From Acidobacteriota bacterium (lineage in GTDB: Bacteria > Acidobacteriota > Aminicenantia > Aminicenantales > Saccharicenantaceae): a DNA stretch of 64,000 bases. Position 1 is the stretch's first letter, and each line of letters begins with the position of its first letter. The notes below the pieces were generated by a model. That model was given only the letters and a program-made list of their open reading frames with translations. It ran no database searches and was not told where the DNA came from. Both the position numbers and the translations under genes were made by a program. This document shows, piece after piece, positions 17,107-23,790 of the stretch. Location of the stretch: positions 218,293 to 282,292 of the forward strand of contig JBDKSB010000012.1 in assembly GCA_039683095.1 (NCBI GenBank). The letters are read 5' to 3'.

Positions 17107-17172
17107 GAAACCTGTCCAAAATGGACAAGAAACCTGTCCTAACGGGACAGGAAACCTGGGCAAATTGCGCTA
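17107..17172. repeat. three tandem 22-bp repeats upstream of the late genes
   Basis: GAAACCTG starts at 17107, 17129 and 17151, exactly 22 bases apart. The first two units each carry an inverted repeat: TGTCC-aaaat-GGACA at 17113-17127, and CCTGTCC-taacg-GGACAGG at 17133-17151. The third unit keeps the 8-base head but diverges after it. A spacing of 22 is close to two DNA turns, so a bound protein would repeat on one face. The array lies 68-133 bases before the holin start, so it may bind a late activator or repressor, or act as paired hairpins in RNA. Confidence 0.75.
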
Positions 17173-17225
17173 TTGACAGAAATCTAGATAGGGGGGCTAA
17201 TTACATATCAGGGATGCTTGCGTTT

Positions 17226-17510
17226 CTATTTCGGTTTGCCGAAGATCAGTACAAATAATGGTCTTAGCGTATGAACGTAGACCTTCACCGTAATAAAAAG
17301 AATCTTAGGCTTGTATAAGATTACAGACTTGTGTTTTTCATAAAGGGTCCAGAAGTCATCTTTGAGATCTTGCGGAATTCCCTTCTTCCCGCCCAATAGT
17401 CCCGAAAGGCCCGTCGCAAAAGGATGGCTCGCTGGAAGAACAAACTTGAGATTTCGCTCTACAGCGTTCAACTCCTCTATGTCGACAACGATCTCATCAT
17501 CAGCTTTCAT
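17226..17510 (-). CDS. hypothetical 94-residue protein with its own promoter (moron-like)
   Basis: The protein begins MKADDEIVVDIEELNAVERN, with an acidic N-terminus, and ends in a hydrophobic segment (ILFITVKVYVHTLRPLFVLIF) that could be a membrane anchor. The ATG has a strong purine-rich ribosome site (GGGGGGAGGAAAAAT). A near-consensus sigma-70 promoter lies at 17571-17599, and local GC content is clearly lower than in the flanking phage genes. Such independently transcribed, low-GC insertions between early and late modules are typical of morons expressed in lysogens. No family is recognised. Confidence 0.7.
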   Translation of the reverse strand: MKADDEIVVDIEELNAVERNLKFVLPASHPFATGLSGLLGGKKGIPQDLKDDFWTLYEKHKSVILYKPKILFITVKVYVHTLRPLFVLIFGKPK

Positions 17511-17570
17511 ATTTTTCCTCCCCCCAAGGAAAACAGTACCAACAGTGATATTGTTTCCCCTTATAGGAAT

Positions 17571-17599
17571 AAATTAGGAATTCTAAGGTGTGTTGTCAA
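17571..17599 (-). promoter_or_regulatory. sigma-70-type promoter for the 94-residue gene
   Basis: On the minus strand TTGACA (17594-17599) is followed by a 17-base spacer and TAATTT (17571-17576). Transcription would start near 17563, about 55 bases before the ATG. The spacing is ideal and the surroundings are AT-rich. It is one of the clearest promoters in the window and lies inside the otherwise leftward phage transcript. Confidence 0.75.
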
Positions 17600-17688
17600 G
17601 GTTTTTCTATAGTGACGATGCTACGCCTTGAGGACCTGTTTACGGGATCATAATTCAGGAATTCGTTTCCCAATTCATCGTGCATAGA

Positions 17689-17970
17689 TTATCTGACCTC
17701 AGTAATTCTGAACCCAGATTCATTCGGCCGCTTACACCAAATCTCCTTCGTGCAGATTCCGGGCAGACGGCAAACACGGACCTTCTGCTCATCTTCTGGC
17801 TTGACGGCATCTATGACCACGCGGATCTTCCGGATCTCTCGTTCACGGAGAGCTTCAAGGTTGAAGACCTCGCCTTGGAGCAGCGTGATCCTGTAATTGC
17901 TATTGATGAGGACATCGGCTGCGCGTTTCACGGCCCGGGCCAGCCTCCTCTTGAGTGCCGCGTCGCTCAT
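17689..17970 (-). CDS. hypothetical phage protein, 93 residues
   Basis: Starts MSDAALKRRLARAVKRAADV with GGGAGG seven bases before the ATG. The N-terminal third is a basic helix (RRLARAVKRAADVL), and the C-terminal part contains CRLPGICTKEIWC, where three Cys could form a disulphide or metal site. It lies 10 bases below the membrane protein gene in the early-to-middle run. I do not recognise a family. A small nucleic-acid-binding protein is possible because of the basic helix. Confidence 0.65.
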   Translation of the reverse strand: MSDAALKRRLARAVKRAADVLINSNYRITLLQGEVFNLEALREREIRKIRVVIDAVKPEDEQKVRVCRLPGICTKEIWCKRPNESGFRITEVR

Positions 17971-17980
17971 TAATCCTCCC

Positions 17981-18361
17981 TCATACGACGTCCGGGAACG
18001 GCTTTTTTACAAACAGGCGCACCGGCCAGGGCTTCCGGGCCCAGACTTCGTTGGCCGTCCGCTTCGCCTGGGCCTCGGCCGTCACGAGTTCGTCGGCGAG
18101 CTGCTTGGATCCTGTACCGCCGCCCTCCGCTCCGTCGATCGCCGCGTCAGGGCTCACGGCGGCCCGTCGATCCGGGTGCTCAGATTCCAGACTGCTTTCG
18201 ATATCCGGAAAGCACGGCTCCTCGTGCTCGATAAGCCATCGTCTATAAGCCTCGCTCACGTACATCTTGTTCCGCTGTGTCCGCCGGATCTGCCACAGGC
18301 AGTAGCGGCCGAGCGCGACGATGAGCATGACGACGAGCGTGATGAGGATGAGCGTCTTCAT
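17981..18361 (-). CDS. hypothetical membrane-anchored phage protein
   Basis: A 126-residue protein starting MKTLILITLVVMLIVALGRY at 18361, overlapping the upstream nuclease stop by four bases. It has one N-terminal membrane helix (residues 2-20) and a soluble remainder with an acidic middle (EHEEPCFPDIESSLESEHPD) and a helical, basic C-terminus (RKPWPVRLFVKKPFPDVV). The function is unknown. A longer frame up to 18409 lies inside the upstream gene and has no good ribosome site. Confidence 0.65.
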   Translation of the reverse strand: MKTLILITLVVMLIVALGRYCLWQIRRTQRNKMYVSEAYRRWLIEHEEPCFPDIESSLESEHPDRRAAVSPDAAIDGAEGGGTGSKQLADELVTAEAQAKRTANEVWARKPWPVRLFVKKPFPDVV

Positions 18362-18675
18362 AGTTCGATCTCCCCGAAGATCCCGCTCGTCGGGTAATAC
18401 CTCTCGCAAAGAATGACCCCGCGCTTCGGCCTGGATGCTTTGATGGGGACGCTGCTGTATCTGTGCGCGGCCGCAGCCAGGGCCCGGCGCTCTGCCGGAT
18501 CCATGCGCCCGTTCGATTTAGCCTGGACCAGCCAGGCCCGGCCGGCCGGCCAGAGCGCGATGATGTCCACGATGCCGTGAGAGCCGGCGGACCGGATGCA
18601 GAGCGCGCCCTTGCCGGCGAGGTAGGCGCAGACGGCCCGCTCGAAGTCGGCGCCGCGGCGGTAGTGGCTGCTCAT
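18358..18675 (-). CDS. Holliday-junction-resolvase-like nuclease (Hjc/VRR-type PD-(D/E)xK)
   Basis: A 105-residue protein with the compact layout of archaeal-type Hjc resolvases: Glu12 in RRGADFERAVCAYLAGKG, a Gly-Ser-His-Gly turn (31-34), Asp37 in IVDIIAL and QAKS with Lys53. Glu-Asp-(Q/E)xK is the metal-binding nuclease core; here Gln replaces the usual Glu before the Lys, as also seen in some family members. It would cut four-way junctions before packaging or during recombination. It sits in the recombination/replication part of the run. Confidence 0.8.
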   Translation of the reverse strand: MSSHYRRGADFERAVCAYLAGKGALCIRSAGSHGIVDIIALWPAGRAWLVQAKSNGRMDPAERRALAAAAHRYSSVPIKASRPKRGVILCERYYPTSGIFGEIEL

Positions 18676-19097
18676 TCGCTGTCCTTCACTAGAAGCACTA
18701 GGCCTCGGTCCCTGCTCTTACCGGCCCGCTCCCAGCCGGCCTGAAGAAAGCAGCAGCCCGGATTCGTCGAGCGGATCTTCTTTGCGTCTACATAGGTAAA
18801 TTTCCGGCCCGTCACGAACCCCTCGCAACGGAGGATGATTTTCGATGAAAGTTCGACCGACTCGTTTCTGAAGATCGAACACTCCCAGCCCTCCTGTCCG
18901 TCGAGCCTGTACTTAGCATTGCGCCAGACGAAGAGCCATGTTCCCTCAGGATTCCGGAGAACGATGATCTTGCCGGGGCCTGAGAACTTCGGGGCTCCCG
19001 GCGTCTTGCGCGAATAGTGGCGATCGGCCAATGGGCGGAGCTCTGGGTCGGCATCCCGGCTGATGATGACATCGGAGAACGGAAGCATCGGGCTCAT
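18672..19097 (-). CDS. GNAT-like phage protein, possibly related to Mu Mom DNA-modification proteins
   Basis: A 141-residue protein starting MSPMLPFSDVIISRDADPEL at 19097, with GGGGAGGAG upstream. The layout is HYSRKTPGAPKFSGPGKIIVL, then WLFVWRNAKYR, then CSIFRNESVELSSKII, then KFTYVDAKKIRSTNPGCCFLQAG. This pattern (His-Tyr-Ser near the start, FRNE in the middle, NPG-CF-x-x-AGW near the end) recalls GNAT-fold phage proteins that have been compared with Mu Mom, which adds an acyl group to adenine. I recognise the pattern from memory and cannot test it here. A plain acetyltransferase or unknown protein is possible. Confidence 0.5.
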   Translation of the reverse strand: MSPMLPFSDVIISRDADPELRPLADRHYSRKTPGAPKFSGPGKIIVLRNPEGTWLFVWRNAKYRLDGQEGWECSIFRNESVELSSKIILRCEGFVTGRKFTYVDAKKIRSTNPGCCFLQAGWERAGKSRDRGLVLLVKDSE

Positions 19098-19477
19098 CTG
19101 TCTCCTCCCCCTATCGCGGCCGCTGATTCCTCCTTCCGCCTCTCGAAGAGGTTCTGCTGCGTCATGCTTGCCGGGGTCAGATGCGGGTAATACGCCAGCA
19201 CGATCTTCACCCTCTTGTGCGCGAGCTCGTGGCCCCATCCCCTGGTGATGTATTCCCGGAACTCCTGGACCTCAGCCGGCGTCCTCGGAAGGAACATCCC
19301 GCCCTGGCACGTGCAGACTGGGAGGTTCGCGTAGAGGTCCCGGAAACGGCGATCATCGAGCGTAGGCTCGTAGCACTGGAGCTCGTAGAGGAGCCGCTTG
19401 CGGTCGATCGCATTGGCCCGGCCGCGGTGCCGCTGCATGATCTCCATGAAGCGCGTGCGGAGAAGGTCAGCGTTCAT
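19094..19477 (-). CDS. phage winged-helix-like regulatory protein
   Basis: A 127-residue protein starting MNADLLRTRFMEIMQRHRGR. The segment NAIDRKRLLYELQCYEPTLDDRRFRDLYANLPVCTCQGGMFLPRT has the layout of a small winged helix (two helices, a turn and a Gly-rich wing) that phages use in replication or gene control. It overlaps both neighbours by four bases, so it belongs to the same operon. DNA binding is an inference from the predicted secondary structure. Confidence 0.6.
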   Translation of the reverse strand: MNADLLRTRFMEIMQRHRGRANAIDRKRLLYELQCYEPTLDDRRFRDLYANLPVCTCQGGMFLPRTPAEVQEFREYITRGWGHELAHKRVKIVLAYYPHLTPASMTQQNLFERRKEESAAAIGGGDR

Positions 19478-19740
19478 CGTTCGAACCTCCCATCGGCCGG
19501 CCCTGGCGCGAAGCCTAGGAACCGCCCGTCCTTGACCAGGATCTCGTCGAGCTGACCGTCCGAGTCGAAGTAGTAGAGCTGCTGCCCCTCACGCAGATGG
19601 CCCTCGGCGACGAGTTCCTGGACGACGGCCTCGACGTCATTGGTCACGCTCGGATGTTCGTCCCAGGGCCCGATGTCGCGGATTACGACCCGGGCCGGGC
19701 CGGCGTATTCAAAGCTGTAGTTCGCTCTGCACTTTTTCAT
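19474..19740 (-). CDS. hypothetical phage protein, 88 residues
   Basis: Starts MKKCRANYSFEYAGPARVVI at 19740; the longer in-frame reading up to 19941 overlaps the upstream gene. Features are a beta-rich start, an acidic helix (SVTNDVEAVVQELVAEGHLR) and a strand pair (QQLYYFDSDGQLDEILV). It looks like a small folded alpha-beta protein of unknown role. Start and stop codons overlap both neighbours (ATGA type), which argues for translational coupling in the operon. Confidence 0.65.
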   Translation of the reverse strand: MKKCRANYSFEYAGPARVVIRDIGPWDEHPSVTNDVEAVVQELVAEGHLREGQQLYYFDSDGQLDEILVKDGRFLGFAPGPADGRFER

Positions 19741-20219
19741 GGTTTCTCCTTTTGGCCGGCGCCAGTCCCGAGGACCTGAATCTCGTGGACCGGGAGGGCC
19801 TTGAAGCCGTTGCTCTTCATGCGGGCATAGAGGGTTTCCTGCCCCGTCCAAACGTAGGGCAGGAAGACTTGCAGGGCTTCGACCTGCTGAAGCTCGATGA
19901 GGCTCAGTTGGACTTCTACCCAGTCCTGCATTAACTTCCACGCCGTCCGGCGAGATTGCTCCCAGAGACGCTTGTTCCGTTCTGCGGAATTCCTCTTCAC
20001 GCCCGACGATAGGACCCGCATGACGGCGCCGATATTGGCCGGCAGCCGGACCGGGATGGATGAGCCTTGGAGCGTCGGATGAGGGAGCGTGAAATAGAGA
20101 GCAGCCACTTCCCCATCGCTGTAGTCCTTGAGGATATTCCGGATCCCGGCCTTGGCCAGGATCTGCTCAATCCGGCTGACCGTCAGCGATACGGGAACCT
20201 GGCTCGTGTAGTTCTTCAT
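19737..20219 (-). CDS. conserved phage protein of unknown function
   Basis: A 160-residue protein starting MKNYTSQVPVSLTVSRIEQI. The pattern VSRIEQILAKAG, then IRNILKDYSDGEVAALYFTL, then WKLMQDWVEVQLSLIELQQ and VFLPYVWTG matches a protein found in many temperate phages near the replication genes, usually listed as hypothetical. It likely has an N-terminal alpha-beta domain and a helical hairpin. Its conservation suggests a role in replication or its control, but no function is established. Confidence 0.75.
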   Translation of the reverse strand: MKNYTSQVPVSLTVSRIEQILAKAGIRNILKDYSDGEVAALYFTLPHPTLQGSSIPVRLPANIGAVMRVLSSGVKRNSAERNKRLWEQSRRTAWKLMQDWVEVQLSLIELQQVEALQVFLPYVWTGQETLYARMKSNGFKALPVHEIQVLGTGAGQKEKP

Positions 20220-20368
20220 CGCACGATCCTTTCCCCGGCGATCTGGCGCGCGTTGAGATTCGCGGCCGCACGCTCGACCTTCGCCCCGAGGACCAGGCCC
20301 AGGGCGAAGACCAGGATGATGCCCAGTCCGACGAGGACCAGGGCAGGCTCCCGCTTGCTCCTTCTCAT
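20216..20368 (-). CDS. small single-pass membrane protein
   Basis: A 50-residue protein starting MRRSKREPALVLVGLGIILV at 20368. The ATG overlaps the replication gene's stop (TGATG) and has GAAGGAGG upstream. It is a basic N-terminus, one membrane helix (ALVLVGLGIILVFALGLVLG) and a short helical tail. The function is unknown. Tiny membrane proteins inside phage early operons sometimes block superinfection or modulate host membranes, but nothing here proves that. Confidence 0.65.
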   Translation of the reverse strand: MRRSKREPALVLVGLGIILVFALGLVLGAKVERAAANLNARQIAGERIVR

Positions 20369-21213
20369 CAACCCCTCCTTCCCCCGACGTACGGATCCTC
20401 GGGGGCCCGTCGGGCAGCGTCCCCGATCCGGTTTTTGACGTACGCCCGCTCCATGATCTTGGTGAGGTTCTTCGGGCTGAGAATCCAATCGAATGTCACC
20501 AACCATCCCCGGTCATTGTCGCCGCACAAAAAGGGTTGTTCGTGGATGGCCCGCAGAACGTTTTCGATATCGAAGTCAGGCGTGCACAATCGCGCGATGA
20601 GGGATTTTTCCCTGGCGCTCCCTGGTTCAATCTTTTCGATCGTCGAGAGCTTGTGTCCTTTAGCGAACACGTTCCAGATACCGGCGATGATCTCGACGGG
20701 CCTCGCCGGCGGCGACTCGCCCTTCTTAACCCGCTTCCAGATTTCGGTCAGCTCTTCGGCGACTTGGGGCGGGATTTGGGCAGGAGAGTGCCCCTTGTTC
20801 TTTAAACTTAGACTTGAACTTAGACTTAAACTTAAAGAGGGAGTACTCCCGGAGTGCTCCGGAGTAGGTCCGGAGTACGCCGGGATTTTTGATTCAGCCT
20901 CCCTGTCGGCGCGGATTCCGGTCTGAAAGTCCTCGAACCTGGTGATCTCCAGATATCTCTGGCCTTCGACTTCGTAGAGGATAAGCAGGCCAGCTTCATT
21001 GAGATCCCGTAGCGACTCCTCGACCTGGGCGACCGAATACTTCAGCCGAGGGCAGCAGTCCTCTTTGATGTCGCGCGGATCGGCAGAGTACCTGCCGGCG
21101 ACATCGGTGTGCGGGTAGATCATGAAATAGAGAACGCGGGATCGGTCCCGCTTCAGCGACGCGAGCTTATCCGACTTCGATATCCGCTTGTCGATCAATC
21201 TGCCTCGTGCCAT
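20368..21213 (-). CDS. phage replication initiation protein with internal origin-like repeats
   Basis: A 281-residue protein starting MARGRLIDKRISKSDKLASL. The N-terminal domain (1-110) has the winged-helix pattern RVLYFMIYPHTDVAGRYSADP and SVAQVEESLRDLNEAGLLILY seen in phage replication proteins. A low-complexity linker rich in Ser and Leu (about 120-140) is coded by the hexamer repeat at 20806-20835. The C-terminal half (FNVFAKGH-like, WLVTFDWILSPKNLTKIMERAY) matches the helical end of phage replisome organisers. As in lambda O, the origin may lie inside the gene. Confidence 0.8.
   Translation of the reverse strand: MARGRLIDKRISKSDKLASLKRDRSRVLYFMIYPHTDVAGRYSADPRDIKEDCCPRLKYSVAQVEESLRDLNEAGLLILYEVEGQRYLEITRFEDFQTGIRADREAESKIPAYSGPTPEHSGSTPSLSLSLSSSLSLKNKGHSPAQIPPQVAEELTEIWKRVKKGESPPARPVEIIAGIWNVFAKGHKLSTIEKIEPGSAREKSLIARLCTPDFDIENVLRAIHEQPFLCGDNDRGWLVTFDWILSPKNLTKIMERAYVKNRIGDAARRAPEDPYVGGRRG
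20806..20877. repeat. iteron-like repeats inside the replication gene (possible origin)
   Basis: Two adjoining repeat arrays are visible. Five tandem hexamers of the ACTTAG/ACTTGA/ACTTAA type fill 20806-20835 and form the most AT-rich stretch nearby. Next to them GGAGT occurs at 20840, 20851, 20861 and 20872, spaced 11, 10 and 11 bases apart, that is, one per helical turn. An AT-rich unwinding tract beside helically phased binding sites, inside the initiator gene, is the classic layout of a lambdoid origin. Binding has not been shown. Confidence 0.6.
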
Positions 21214-21235
21214 ATGAACTCCTGGGATAGATGAC

Positions 21236-21355
21236 AGGCCGGGGCGGGGTCCGCAGGTGACCAGCCCGCCGACCCGATGCGAGAGTCGCCTCGAATACGG
21301 CGAAAGGAGTCGCGCGGCAAAGGAGAACCGCGCCGCATCATGGACTCCCCGGCCT
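21236..21355. ncRNA. candidate structured RNA between replication and coiled-coil genes
   Basis: A 9-base inverted repeat (AGGCCGGGG at 21236-21244 with CCCCGGCCT at 21347-21355) encloses about 100 bases with at least three local hairpins: GGTC/GACC at 21248-21262, CGCC/GGCG at 21287-21302 and GCGCGG/CCGCGC at 21312-21333. It fills the only sizeable gap (154 bases) inside an otherwise tightly packed operon. The strand is uncertain because all pairings are symmetric. I did not compute folding energies. Confidence 0.45.
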
Positions 21356-21367
21356 GGCCGTTCATGC

Positions 21368-22120
21368 TTACTTCCTCGATCCCTTGTCCGCGATCGCGGT
21401 CTTCTTGATGGCCCGGATCCCGGGGATGTCAGTCTGGTGCTTCATTGCCCGGACGACCTTGCCGATCGTGACGAGATCCGGAACCATGTATTTCCGCGGG
21501 ATCTTGTCCACGTCCACGATCTCGAAGTCCCAGAGCTCCCGGAGTGAGACGTTGGCCATCGGCTTCTCCGGGATGGCCGGCGCCGTGGCCTGGATCGCCT
21601 CGGCCTCCTTGCCGGCCTTCTGGACGATGTCTTCGGCCTCGCCGGCCTTATCCTGGTCGACGAGTTCCCAGGCCTTGTCCACCGCCTTCTCCGTGAGCCG
21701 CTTCGCCTCCTGCCGCTTGAGCTCGGCCTCGCGTTCGGCCTGGAATCTGAGCCGGTCCTGCTCCTGGAGGTAGTCCGCGATCTTCGGCTTGATGATGTCG
21801 AGGGCCTGGTTCGGCAGATCGGCGAACTTCTTCTTCTCCTCGAGGAGCGACTTGTGGAGTGCGTGGGCCCGGGAGATCTGAGGGTCGAACGTTTCGTCGA
21901 TCGACTTCAGGAGGCCCATAATGTCCTGCCGGAACAGGTCGGCCGCCGTCAGATCCTCCTGGGTCTTGATGACCAGGGCCCGGGCCTTATCGAGCGCCGA
22001 GCTCGAGCGGGCGACGATCGCCGTGATCGCCTTAGGCTCGGGCTTCGCCGGGAAAGGAGCCCCGGCCGCGGGCGCCGGGGACTCCTCGGGGAATATCATG
22101 TTGGAGGCAGGCGTGCTCAC
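21368..22120 (-). CDS. phage coiled-coil protein of the recombination operon
   Basis: A 250-residue protein starting with GTG at 22120, overlapping the ATPase stop (GTGA), with GGGAGG upstream. It is mostly coiled coil: DKARALVIKTQEDLTAADL, then LHKSLLEEKKKFADLPNQAL and a long Glu/Lys/Arg-rich helix (about 110-180). The C-terminal 70 residues (VSLRELWDFEIVDVDKIPRK) look folded. Proteins like this are frequent beside phage recombination genes but have no proven role. The neighbouring genes suggest a partner of the annealing/recombination ATPase. Confidence 0.7.
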   Translation of the reverse strand: MSTPASNMIFPEESPAPAAGAPFPAKPEPKAITAIVARSSSALDKARALVIKTQEDLTAADLFRQDIMGLLKSIDETFDPQISRAHALHKSLLEEKKKFADLPNQALDIIKPKIADYLQEQDRLRFQAEREAELKRQEAKRLTEKAVDKAWELVDQDKAGEAEDIVQKAGKEAEAIQATAPAIPEKPMANVSLRELWDFEIVDVDKIPRKYMVPDLVTIGKVVRAMKHQTDIPGIRAIKKTAIADKGSRK

Positions 22121-23172
22121 GAGGCCCTCCCGTTGCCGGCATCCTGGGCGGGCTTGGCCTTCAGATGTTCGGCCCAAGCATCGAGGTAGGAGACGACCAG
22201 GTCGGCCTCGTCCGAGGTCAGATCGTCAAGCTCGGTGACCTCGCGGTTCTTGGCTTTCATGACGTGGGCCGTGATGCCCTGCCAGATCGTCTCGTCCTTG
22301 CGGCCGAGGTCGTGGAGGGCCTTGATGCCGCGCAGGACCTTCTCCCGCTGCGTCGCGGTGATCATCTGCGGCCCGGGCTGCGGCGACGTCGTCGCGGCCT
22401 CGGGGAACTCCTCGGCCGGCGCGGGCGCCTGGGGCTGCGGCTTCAGAGCGGCGGCCGGCTTCGGCGCCGGGGCCTTCGCGCCCTTCAGCCACTTCATGAG
22501 CTTCGCTCCTGTATCCTTCGAGATTTTGAAGATCTGGCCGTCGAAGAGCGAAGTCCGGTCCTTGGAGGCGGCGGCGTTGTGATCCATCGCGATGTCGAAT
22601 ACCGTCGTGAACTCGTACTCCATGCCGTCGCGCTGGATCGGCGCGAGGCCGACTTTCTTCGGGACGGATTTGCCCTTGTCGTTCTGCTCGAGGACGTAAT
22701 CCTGTTTGCTCCGCATCGTGCAGATGACGTGGATGCCCGCCTGGAGGATCCGGGCCTTGAAGCGCTCCTGCTCGGGCGTGATCGTTGCCCAGTTCGTGTA
22801 GGAGTTGCCTCCCCGCTGGTCGAGGGCCGCTTTCTTGTCGAGCAGCCCGCCCTCCCCCGCCCAGGCGTGGGAGATTGAATCGATCAGGAGGACGTCATAG
22901 CCGGCCTTCTCGGCGGCCTCGATCGCCTCGGCGTACTTGACGATCGTGTAGGGCGGCTCGAGGTCCAGGACATCGAAGACGATGCCGGCCAGCGGGCCCT
23001 TGTCCATGTCGGCATAGAGGGAGGCGGACTTGTTCTCGGTGTCCACGACCGCGATCTTCTTTCCGAGCGCGGCCGCGAGGATGAGCCCGCTGAAGGTCTT
23101 GCCGGAGCCCGAGGGCCCGGTCAGGGCGATCTTCAGCGTGGCCTGAGTGCGTTCTGCCTTTTTAAAGGTCAT
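22117..23172 (-). CDS. phage RecA-like ATPase (AAA_24 / Sak4-type recombination protein)
   Basis: A 351-residue P-loop ATPase: Walker A GPSGSGKT at residues 19-26 and Walker B VLLIDS at 94-99. Other family marks are TEN near residue 45, ISHAWAG, and RSKQDYVLEQNDKGK. Residues 1-230 form the RecA-like core; a Pro/Ala linker and a helical C-terminal domain follow. Sak4-type proteins promote single-strand annealing with a phage SSB, and an SSB-tailed protein is encoded 24 bases upstream, which supports this. A nucleotide-binding protein of the same Pfam group without annealing activity is the alternative. Confidence 0.82.
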   Translation of the reverse strand: MTFKKAERTQATLKIALTGPSGSGKTFSGLILAAALGKKIAVVDTENKSASLYADMDKGPLAGIVFDVLDLEPPYTIVKYAEAIEAAEKAGYDVLLIDSISHAWAGEGGLLDKKAALDQRGGNSYTNWATITPEQERFKARILQAGIHVICTMRSKQDYVLEQNDKGKSVPKKVGLAPIQRDGMEYEFTTVFDIAMDHNAAASKDRTSLFDGQIFKISKDTGAKLMKWLKGAKAPAPKPAAALKPQPQAPAPAEEFPEAATTSPQPGPQMITATQREKVLRGIKALHDLGRKDETIWQGITAHVMKAKNREVTELDDLTSDEADLVVSYLDAWAEHLKAKPAQDAGNGRAS

Positions 23173-23196
23173 GGTTAGTGCTCCTTTCTCATGGAC

Positions 23197-23484
23197 CTAG
23201 AACGGGATGTCGTCGTCGGGCCCGGGCCCAGCCCCTTCTTCGCCGGGGAACTCAGCCGGGCCGGCCTTTGCGGTGGCGCCCTCGGCCGAGGCTTCCTTCG
23301 GCGCGTTGAGGTAGAGGATGAAGTCCGGCTGACCGTCCTTCTCCTTGAAGCCGTTCTGGAACATCACGAGGTTGATGTCCGGAGAGAGGCCTCCGTTGAT
23401 GACGATCGAGACGTACTTCTTCGTCCCGTCCTGGGAGGTTCGGGCCCACCCGACTCCCACTTTCTTGCGCTTGGAGTCTGCCAT
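23197..23484 (-). CDS. small protein with SSB-type acidic C-terminal tail
   Basis: A 95-residue protein: a compact beta-rich N-terminal domain (KKVGVGWARTSQDGTKKYVS, then INLVMFQNGFKEKDG and FILYLN), a Gly/Ala/Pro linker and the C-terminal end GPDDDIPF. The end matches the DDDIPF tip of bacterial SSB proteins, which binds partner enzymes. It probably acts as a single-stranded DNA-binding or loading protein for the RecA-like ATPase encoded just downstream. The domain itself is not a standard OB-fold SSB by eye. Confidence 0.7.
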   Translation of the reverse strand: MADSKRKKVGVGWARTSQDGTKKYVSIVINGGLSPDINLVMFQNGFKEKDGQPDFILYLNAPKEASAEGATAKAGPAEFPGEEGAGPGPDDDIPF

Positions 23485-23538
23485 TCGATTTCCTTTCAGG
23501 CCTTGACAGCGACCGCGGTCCGCGCTACGGTTGGACCG

Positions 23539-23790
23539 TCAGCCGGCTTCAGGCCGGTCATGAGTTTTTTCCTTCCCCGCTCTCGCGAAGCGGGGAACCT
23601 TTGCCATCACAGTCGTATCTTCGTCATCGTCCTCCTTGATGGGCTCCGCGCAGTCCGCGCAGTAGCCTCCGTTCAACTCGGCCAGGTGGCCGCAACCGCA
23701 GCATCGGCCTAGTTCCAGGATGTCGTCCGGGATCTCGGCCATTCGGCAGTCCTCGATGAAGTCCTCGTCGAAGCGCAGTTGGCGGCTCAT
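23539..23790 (-). CDS. small zinc-ribbon-like protein
   Basis: An 83-residue protein starting MSRQLRFDEDFIEDCRMAEI. The segment CCGCGHLAELNGGYCADC provides two CxxC-type pairs separated by 10-12 residues, a pattern for one zinc ion. The N-terminus is acidic, the C-terminus basic (RFARAGKEKTHDRPEAG). Phages use such ribbons to contact nucleic acids or RNA polymerase. No specific family is recognised. It overlaps the next upstream gene by four bases. Confidence 0.6.
   Translation of the reverse strand: MSRQLRFDEDFIEDCRMAEIPDDILELGRCCGCGHLAELNGGYCADCAEPIKEDDDEDTTVMAKVPRFARAGKEKTHDRPEAG

Noticed and set aside
17173-17203. Plus-strand TTGACA followed by an AT-rich -10-like sequence
   Set aside because: The best -10 candidate is 19 bases away, and no plus-strand gene lies downstream, so a functional promoter is unlikely.
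20806-20877. CRISPR-like repeats
   Set aside because: Repeat units are only 5-6 bases long and directly tandem without spacers, within a coding sequence.
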